The notes under the pieces: generated by a model
Seen by the model: the letters and a program-made list of their open reading frames with translations, nothing else
What the model was told of the DNA's origin: nothing
The model's database searches: none
Shown here: positions 14,491-19,144 of the stretch, piece by piece
Numbering within the stretch: position 1 is the first letter of the stretch
How the letters are laid out: every line of letters starts with the position of its first letter
Made by a program: the position numbers and the translations under genes
Assembly: GCA_043818215.1 (NCBI GenBank)
Contig: JBDRGC010000482.1
Location: 1-19,144 of the forward strand
Length of the DNA: 19,144 bases
Direction of reading: 5' to 3'
Source: JBDRGC01 sp043818215
GTDB taxonomy: Bacteria > Chloroflexota > Anaerolineae > Anaerolineales > UBA11858

Positions 14491-14519
14491 TTGGAACTCT
14501 GCATTAAACGTGTTAAACT
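14491..14519 (+). promoter_or_regulatory. Candidate sigma70-type promoter for the lyase gene
   Basis: TTGGAA (14491-14496) and TAAACT (14514-14519) are separated by exactly 17 bases, 45 bases upstream of the ATG. No tryptophan-containing leader peptide of the TnaC type is visible in the short leader. Confidence 0.4.
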
Positions 14520-14563
14520 TTTGCCACTCGCAATATCCTTTTCACTCACCACGGAGGCTCTGA

Positions 14564-15940
14564 ATGATTGAATATCCACCCGAACCCTTTCGCATCAAAA
14601 TGGTCGAACCGATTGAATTGATCGATAGGGAGGCCCGTGAAGCTGCTCTCGAACGGGCCGGTTACAACGTCTTTGGGATACACGCCCAAGAAATTTTCAT
14701 CGACTTACTGACCGACTCCGGCACCGGCGCCATGAGTCACCACCAGTGGGCCGCCATGATGGCAGGAGACGAATCCTACGCCGGAGCGCGCTCGTACTTC
14801 AGATTGGCACAGGTCATGGACGATGTCTTTGGCTTCCGCTTTTTCGTCCCCACCCACCAGGGACGGGCGGCAGAAAACATCCTTTGCGCGGTGATGTTGA
14901 AAGATGGGCAATATGTACCATCCAACATGCACTTCGACACCACGGAGGGAAATATCCGCGCCCGCGGCGGACGGCCCGCCAACCTGATCATCGACGCGGC
15001 CTTCGACCCCAAATCCCAGCACCCCTTCAAAGGGAACATGGACATCGACAAGCTGCGAGGCTTCATCGAAGAGATCGGCGCAGAAAACATCCCCTTTGGG
15101 ATGATTACCATCACCAACAACGCCGGGGGCGGGCAGCCGGTCTCGATGGGGAATCTCGAAGCCGTATCAGCAACTTACAAAGAATACGGCCTCCTCTTCT
15201 TCATCGACGCCTGCCGCTTTGCCGAGAACGCCTATTTCATCAAGCTGCGCGAGCCAGGCTATGCCGACAAAAGCGTGGCCGAAATCACCCGCCAGACCTT
15301 TGCCCTAGCCGATGGGGCTACCATGTCTGCCAAGAAGGATGCCATTGTCAATATCGGCGGCTTTTTGGCGCTGAACGATGAAGAGATATTCCAGCAGGTG
15401 AAGAATGAGTTGATTCTGCGGGAGGGCTTCCCCACTTACGGCGGTTTGGCGGGACGCGATCTGGACGCCATCGCCGTCGGCCTGCGGGAGGGAATGGACG
15501 AGGCCTACCTGGCCTACCGCCTAGGACAGACCGCTTATCTGGCCGAGAGACTGATGGAAGCAGATATCCCCATCGTAGAGCCTCCGGGCGGGCACGCGGT
15601 TTACATTGACGCCGGGCAGTTGCTGCCCCACATCCCGGCGACGGAATTCCCCGGTCAGGCTCTGGCGGTGGAACTCTACCGGGAGGGCGGCATCCGTGGC
15701 GTGGAGATGGGATCCGTGGCCTTCGCCTATCCCGACCCCGACACCGGGGAGATAATCCACCCCGAAATGGAGTTGGTGCGGCTGGCAATCCCCCGCCGGG
15801 TGTACACGCAAAGCCATATAAATTACGTCGCCAGGACGCTGGTCAAGATCGTAGCGCGCAAAGCTGAGATGCGCGGTTATAAAATCACTTATGCGCCAGA
15901 ATTGCTGCGTCACTTTACGGCCAGGTTTGAGCCACTGTAG
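14564..15940 (+). CDS. tnaA: Tryptophanase / tyrosine phenol-lyase family enzyme (probably tryptophanase)
   Basis: A 458-residue PLP enzyme of full family length. It starts with YPPEPFRIKMVEPIEL, has IDLLTDSGTGAMS and VPTHQGRAAEN, and the PLP lysine motif ATMSAKKDAIVNIGG (K257-K258, the second being the expected Schiff-base lysine). It continues with YGGLAGRD, EPPGGHAVYIDA and the C-terminal RHFTARFEPL. These enzymes split tryptophan to indole, or tyrosine to phenol, plus pyruvate and ammonia. The segment GIRGVEMGS resembles tryptophanase (AVEIGS in E. coli) and lacks the Arg of the SMERG segment that marks tyrosine phenol-lyase, so tryptophanase is favoured, but substrate is not proven. ACGGAGG lies just before the ATG. 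A perfect hairpin overlaps its stop codon. It appears monocistronic; no transporter gene accompanies it. Confidence 0.9.
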   Translation: MIEYPPEPFRIKMVEPIELIDREAREAALERAGYNVFGIHAQEIFIDLLTDSGTGAMSHHQWAAMMAGDESYAGARSYFRLAQVMDDVFGFRFFVPTHQGRAAENILCAVMLKDGQYVPSNMHFDTTEGNIRARGGRPANLIIDAAFDPKSQHPFKGNMDIDKLRGFIEEIGAENIPFGMITITNNAGGGQPVSMGNLEAVSATYKEYGLLFFIDACRFAENAYFIKLREPGYADKSVAEITRQTFALADGATMSAKKDAIVNIGGFLALNDEEIFQQVKNELILREGFPTYGGLAGRDLDAIAVGLREGMDEAYLAYRLGQTAYLAERLMEADIPIVEPPGGHAVYIDAGQLLPHIPATEFPGQALAVELYREGGIRGVEMGSVAFAYPDPDTGEIIHPEMELVRLAIPRRVYTQSHINYVARTLVKIVARKAEMRGYKITYAPELLRHFTARFEPL

Positions 15941-15965
15941 GTCGAATTTGGAAATTCGACCTACA
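15936..15965 (+). terminator. Perfect 14-bp hairpin overlapping the lyase stop codon
   Basis: TGTAGGTCGAATTT pairs perfectly with 15952-15965 around a two-base GG. No T-run follows, so it may be a dispersed palindromic repeat acting as mRNA 3' end or terminator. The TAG stop (15938-15940) lies inside the left arm. Confidence 0.55.
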
Positions 15966-16061
15966 CTCTCCGCGCACCCAAATGAAGAACAAGCATAGCG
16001 AGTCTGCGAATTTACGGGTAAAATATATACATACACTGTAATTCTAGCAAAAGGAATCAAT

Positions 16062-16415
16062 ATGACATACGCGCCCACCATTTCCCCAATTCGATATATC
16101 GTCGAAGAAGATGGTCAACGGACAGGCGTCGTTCTCGGATGGAATGACTACAAACATCTCAAGGCTATGTTCCCCGTTGACCAAGATTTACTATTAGGAT
16201 TCAACGAAGCCGAGCTACAGACCCTCGCCGAAGGGATGTTGTCACCACAATATCAGCAACAATTGGCTGAACTCAGCCTCCGGAATCGGGAAGATACACT
16301 AAATTCTGCTGACCAAAACAAATTTGACCATCTTTTGGAACGCATCGATCATTTGAATATACTCAAAGCTCGGGCAAAGTACACCATCCAACAACTACAC
16401 AAAGAGAGTGCGTAG
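16062..16415 (+). CDS. Small antitoxin-like partner of the HNH nuclease gene
   Basis: A 117-residue protein. Residues 8-35 (SPIRYIVEEDGQRTGVVLGW then NDYKHL) resemble the start of Phd/prevent-host-death-type antitoxins. The rest is helical (LQTLAEGMLSPQYQQQLAEL; LLERIDHLNILKARAKYTIQQL). I have seen such proteins directly upstream of small HNH nucleases in cyanobacteria and Chloroflexota; the family name is not certain. The stop is 14 bases before the HNH start, so the two are an operon. AAGGA lies 6 bases before the ATG, and an AT-rich stretch with TATATACAT (about 16025) is a likely promoter region. An immunity or regulatory role is inference. Confidence 0.75.
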   Translation: MTYAPTISPIRYIVEEDGQRTGVVLGWNDYKHLKAMFPVDQDLLLGFNEAELQTLAEGMLSPQYQQQLAELSLRNREDTLNSADQNKFDHLLERIDHLNILKARAKYTIQQLHKESA

Positions 16416-16429
16416 GGGAACTTGAGTTG

Positions 16430-16849
16430 ATGGTTAATGTCATTGCAACTCAGTTACGAGATCAAGTACGCTCCCGGTTTCTGGCACGATGCGCATATTG
16501 CCACACGCCCGAATCTCTGACAGTTACGACCTTTGAAATAGATCATATCGTTCCCTTCAGCGCGGGGGGCGATACTGCACCTGACAACTTGTGTCTGTCG
16601 TGCCCAACTTGCAACCGTCACAAGGGAGTACGCCAATCCGCACCGGACCCAGACAATGGAGATGCCGTCCCTCTATACCATCCCCAAAAGGACAAATGGA
16701 ACGACCATTTTTTATGGAACCCAGATACAACCCAAATCATAGGATTAACACCGACTGGACGGGCCACCATAGAAGCATTGCATATAAATCGCCCCCAGGT
16801 GGTGCATCTTCGTAAATTATGGGCAAAAATGGGAGAAACCTTTTCTTAA
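16430..16849 (+). CDS. HNH endonuclease
   Basis: A 139-residue protein with a complete HNH fold: CAYC (21-24), FEIDHIVPFSAGG with the general-base H39, N53 in PDNLCLSC, and CPTCNRHKG (second zinc pair C58/C61, H64). The C-terminal part (PLYHPQKDKWNDHFLWNP, ALHINRPQVVHLRKLW) is the usual helical tail of this small HNH group. It cuts DNA (nick or break); target unknown. The ATG at 16430 is chosen over a TTG at 16427. It is the second gene of a pair with 16062-16415 and is followed after nine bases by the peptidase gene. Alternative view: a lone homing-type nuclease rather than toxin; the stable pairing favours a toxin-antitoxin-like unit. Confidence 0.88.
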   Translation: MVNVIATQLRDQVRSRFLARCAYCHTPESLTVTTFEIDHIVPFSAGGDTAPDNLCLSCPTCNRHKGVRQSAPDPDNGDAVPLYHPQKDKWNDHFLWNPDTTQIIGLTPTGRATIEALHINRPQVVHLRKLWAKMGETFS

Positions 16850-16858
16850 GGATCAACT

Positions 16859-18880
16859 ATGACACACACAAACCGAACCATCACCGCCGAAGACCTGTAC
16901 AAATTCGAACTCATATCCGCGATGCAAATCTCCCCCGACGGGCAGAACGTGATTTATGCCCAGCCGCGCGTTGACCCCAAAACCGAAAAGAAATACAGCA
17001 ACCTTTGGGTCATCTCCACCGGCGGCGGCGAACCACGCCAGTTCACCCGCGGCGACCAAGTGGACGCCAGCCCCAAATATTCGCCCGATGGGTCGCAGAT
17101 TGCCTTCCTCTCCAACCGCGGGGACGAGAAGCAGCCCCAAATCTACCTCATCCCCCTCAACGGCGGCGAAGCACATCCCCTCACCGATCTCAAAGGCGAG
17201 TTCGACTCTTTCGAGTGGTCACCCGACGGGGAGCGGCTGGTCTGCCAGTTCCGGGCGAAAGATGCCGAAGCCATCGAACGGGAAGAAGACGAGAAAAAGA
17301 AGGAATTGGGCGTGGTAGCGCGTCATATCGACCGCCTGAGATATAAGCTCGACGGCTACGGTTTCCTGCCCAAAGAGCGCTGGCATATCTGGACAGTGAA
17401 CGTCCACAGCGGGGATGCGACTCAACTCACCGAAGGAAATATCTACGACGAGACTGCCCCCGCCTGGTCGCCCGACGGAGACTGGATCGTGTGTACATCC
17501 AACCGGCAGCCCGACCCCGACATGACTCCCGACGCCACCGACCTGTTCGCCATCCCATCCGCCGGCGGCGAAATGCGCAAAATCGAAACGCCCATTGGGG
17601 CCAAACAACTCCCCCGCTTTTCTCCCGATGGCAAGTGGATTGCGTACTTCGGGAGCGAGGGACTCAATGTGTGGTGGAAGAACAGCAACCTGTGGGTGGT
17701 TCCCTTTGACAACTCTGCCCCCGCCCGCAACCTGACCGGGCAATTCGATTTCCACATCGGGCAAGACACCATCAACGATGTCAACGGCGGGGCGGCGGCA
17801 TTGGCAGCCCCAACCTGGTCACCCGGCGGGCAGCAAATCTACTTCCAGGTTTCACGCCACGGCATCAACACCCTGCACACCATCGACACAGACGGCGGCA
17901 ACCTGCAAACCGTGATCGAGGGTCAGGGCGTCGTCGGAACGTATAGCTTTGACACAGCGCACCAAAGGCTGGCCTATTTCTGGGGCACGATGACCAGCCC
18001 CGGGCAAATTTGGGTGCGCGACCTTGTAAATGTAGAATCCCGTCAAATCACACACACCAACTCCTGGCTCGATGAAGTGAATCTCGGCGAAATTGAGGAA
18101 ACCTGGTTCACGGGACGGGACGGGAACGACCTTCAGGGTTGGATTCTGAAACCCCCGGGATTCGATCCGTCCCAAAATTATCCATCCATTCTCGAAATCC
18201 ACGGCGGGCCAATGGCTCAGTATGGCGAATTTTTCATGCACGAGTTCTATTATCTGGCCGCGCAAGGCTACGTGGTCTATTTCACCAACCCGCGCGGCGG
18301 GCAGGGTTATGGCGAAGCGCACACCAAAGCCATTTCGGGCAACTGGGGCGACGCCGATTACGCCGACCTGATGCTTTGGGCCGACCATATATCCGCCCAG
18401 CCTTACATCGACACTGAGCGGATGGGCGTGACGGGTGGCAGCTACGGCGGTTATATGAGCCTGTGGATCATCGGGCACACGCATCAATTCAAGGCAGCCG
18501 CGGCACAGAGGGTGGTCAGCAATTTCATCAGCATGTGGGGGACTAGCGATATGAACTGGCTCTCCCAGGTATTGGTGGGCGATAGAGCACCTATCGACGA
18601 TATCGAAACAGCGTGGGATCATTCGCCGGTGAAATATCTCGGCAACGCCACCACTCCCACGCTGATCATCCACAGCGAAAATGACAACCGCTGCCCCATC
18701 GAGCAGGGTGAGCAAGCCTTTGTAACCCTAAAAGTGAAAGGTGTAGATACCGAGATGGTGCTTTTCCCCGGCGAACCCCACGGCCTCTCCCGCATGGGCC
18801 GCACTGACCGGCGGATTGTGCGCTTGCAGCATATTGCTCGTTGGATGGATAGGTATTTGAAGGTGGAGGGTAAAGAATAG
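16859..18880 (+). CDS. S9 family (prolyl oligopeptidase-type) serine peptidase
   Basis: A 673-residue cytosolic peptidase (no signal peptide). Residues about 1-400 form a beta-propeller with repeated 'SPDG' blades (AMQISPDG, PKYSPDG, FEWSPDG, PAWSPDG, PRFSPDG, PTWSPGG). Residues about 420-670 are an alpha/beta hydrolase with SILEIHGGP, the nucleophile S528 in GGSYGGYM, D609 in SENDNRCP and H641 in GEPHGLSR. This matches acylaminoacyl-peptidase/dipeptidyl-peptidase-like members that trim short peptides inside the cell. The exact specificity cannot be told. GGATCA lies before the ATG, only nine bases after the HNH stop, so it may be co-transcribed with that pair although its GC-rich codon use differs from them. 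Confidence 0.95.
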   Translation: MTHTNRTITAEDLYKFELISAMQISPDGQNVIYAQPRVDPKTEKKYSNLWVISTGGGEPRQFTRGDQVDASPKYSPDGSQIAFLSNRGDEKQPQIYLIPLNGGEAHPLTDLKGEFDSFEWSPDGERLVCQFRAKDAEAIEREEDEKKKELGVVARHIDRLRYKLDGYGFLPKERWHIWTVNVHSGDATQLTEGNIYDETAPAWSPDGDWIVCTSNRQPDPDMTPDATDLFAIPSAGGEMRKIETPIGAKQLPRFSPDGKWIAYFGSEGLNVWWKNSNLWVVPFDNSAPARNLTGQFDFHIGQDTINDVNGGAAALAAPTWSPGGQQIYFQVSRHGINTLHTIDTDGGNLQTVIEGQGVVGTYSFDTAHQRLAYFWGTMTSPGQIWVRDLVNVESRQITHTNSWLDEVNLGEIEETWFTGRDGNDLQGWILKPPGFDPSQNYPSILEIHGGPMAQYGEFFMHEFYYLAAQGYVVYFTNPRGGQGYGEAHTKAISGNWGDADYADLMLWADHISAQPYIDTERMGVTGGSYGGYMSLWIIGHTHQFKAAAAQRVVSNFISMWGTSDMNWLSQVLVGDRAPIDDIETAWDHSPVKYLGNATTPTLIIHSENDNRCPIEQGEQAFVTLKVKGVDTEMVLFPGEPHGLSRMGRTDRRIVRLQHIARWMDRYLKVEGKE

Positions 18881-18882
18881 AC

Positions 18883-19009
18883 GGGGGATTGGGGATTGGA
18901 GATTGGGGATTGGGGATTGGGGATTGGAGATTGGGGATTGGGGATTGGGGATTGGAGATTGGGGATTGGAGATTGGGGATTGGGGATTGGGGATTGGGGA
19001 TTGGAGATT
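18883..19009. repeat. 7-bp tandem repeat (ATTGGGG with ATTGGAG variants)
   Basis: About 18 units follow directly behind the peptidase stop codon. Consecutive ATTGGGG units give four G4 runs with three-base loops, so the plus strand could form G-quadruplexes; on the minus strand it is the C-rich complement. It interrupts the minus-strand reading frame entering from the right edge. Confidence 0.93.
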
Positions 19010-19012
19010 AAT

Positions 19013-19144
19013 TGGCGCCAACGCCTCAGCCAAAAGGCCTTGCGGTAGGCGCGCTCCACGTGGGCCTGCGGATAGCGGACCAGGAGCGACTCGCGGGCCA
19101 GCTCCTCGCGGGTGGAGCGTGATGGGCAGCGATCCAGCTTTGGG
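19013..19144 (-). pseudogene. Fragment of a minus-strand reading frame at the right edge
   Basis: The frame is open from the right edge with GC-rich third positions and a protein-like composition (STREELARESLLVRYPQ, then HVERAYRKAFWLRRWRQ). It then runs into the ATTGGGG repeat, where it becomes a meaningless Asn-Pro-Gln-Ser repeat. It looks like the C-terminal part of a real gene whose end was replaced by the repeat, or a gene that ends within it. Family not recognised. Confidence 0.35.

Noticed and set aside
14705..15788. Long minus-strand and alternative-frame reading frames over the lyase and peptidase genes
   Set aside because: They are Arg/Pro-rich shadows of GC-rich coding sequence; the plus-strand enzymes have full-length, motif-complete products.
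14564..15940. Tyrosine phenol-lyase instead of tryptophanase
   Set aside because: The C-terminal specificity segment reads GVEMGS and lacks the Arg of the phenol-lyase SMERG segment; overall similarity to both is high, so this is a preference, not an exclusion.

Overview
The window looks like a chromosomal segment of a Chloroflexota bacterium, probably Anaerolineae-like. This is inferred from style only: a very long soluble multi-GAF histidine kinase, a receiver-CHAT protein, several small toxin-antitoxin-type gene pairs, G-rich microsatellites of the ATTGGGG/TTAGGGG type and palindromic intergenic elements. No marker gene proves it. Base composition shifts from AT-richer on the left (about 1-10900) to GC-richer on the right (13200 onward), so the parts have different histories.

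Left region (1-1088): the 5' part of a minus-strand gene for a membrane-anchored SPFH/Band-7-like protein, running off the left edge. Next (10074 down to 1305) comes a minus-strand signalling cluster, in transcription order: an alanyl-tRNA-synthetase-like protein with only the catalytic and tRNA-recognition part; a 1587-residue soluble kinase with eight GAF domains; an atypical stand-alone receiver translationally coupled to it; a second, canonical stand-alone receiver; and a receiver fused to a CHAT (caspase/separase-fold) protease. I read this as a phosphorelay that could switch on a caspase-like protease, with an aminoacyl-tRNA-synthetase paralog as an unexplained first gene. The cluster is preceded by five back-to-back 22-bp palindromic units (10144-10253) that look like a cooperative operator array. 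Long dyads lie in front of both downstream receiver genes.

Middle region (10279-11498): an HU-family (HU-HIG-like) DNA-binding protein with a structured leader, then two tandem 247-bp MITE-like elements with perfect or near-perfect 23-bp terminal inverted repeats.

Cassette region (11553-14376, minus strand): two toxin-antitoxin-like pairs (a TumE-family protein with its partner; a DUF4258 protein with a YgiT/MqsA-type zinc-finger protein) are each followed by a 97-bp copy of the 3' end of the metallo-beta-lactamase-fold gene at 13224-13865. This suggests successive insertions at the 3' end of that gene. Upstream of it sits a ribbon-helix-helix/DUF5678-like gene, whose coupled downstream partner survives only as an 18-codon stub cut off by a duplicated flanking repeat.

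Right region (14564-18880, plus strand): a tryptophanase/tyrosine phenol-lyase family enzyme, a small antitoxin-like gene paired with an HNH nuclease, and an S9 prolyl-oligopeptidase family peptidase. The window ends in a G-rich 7-bp tandem repeat and a fragment of a further minus-strand reading frame.
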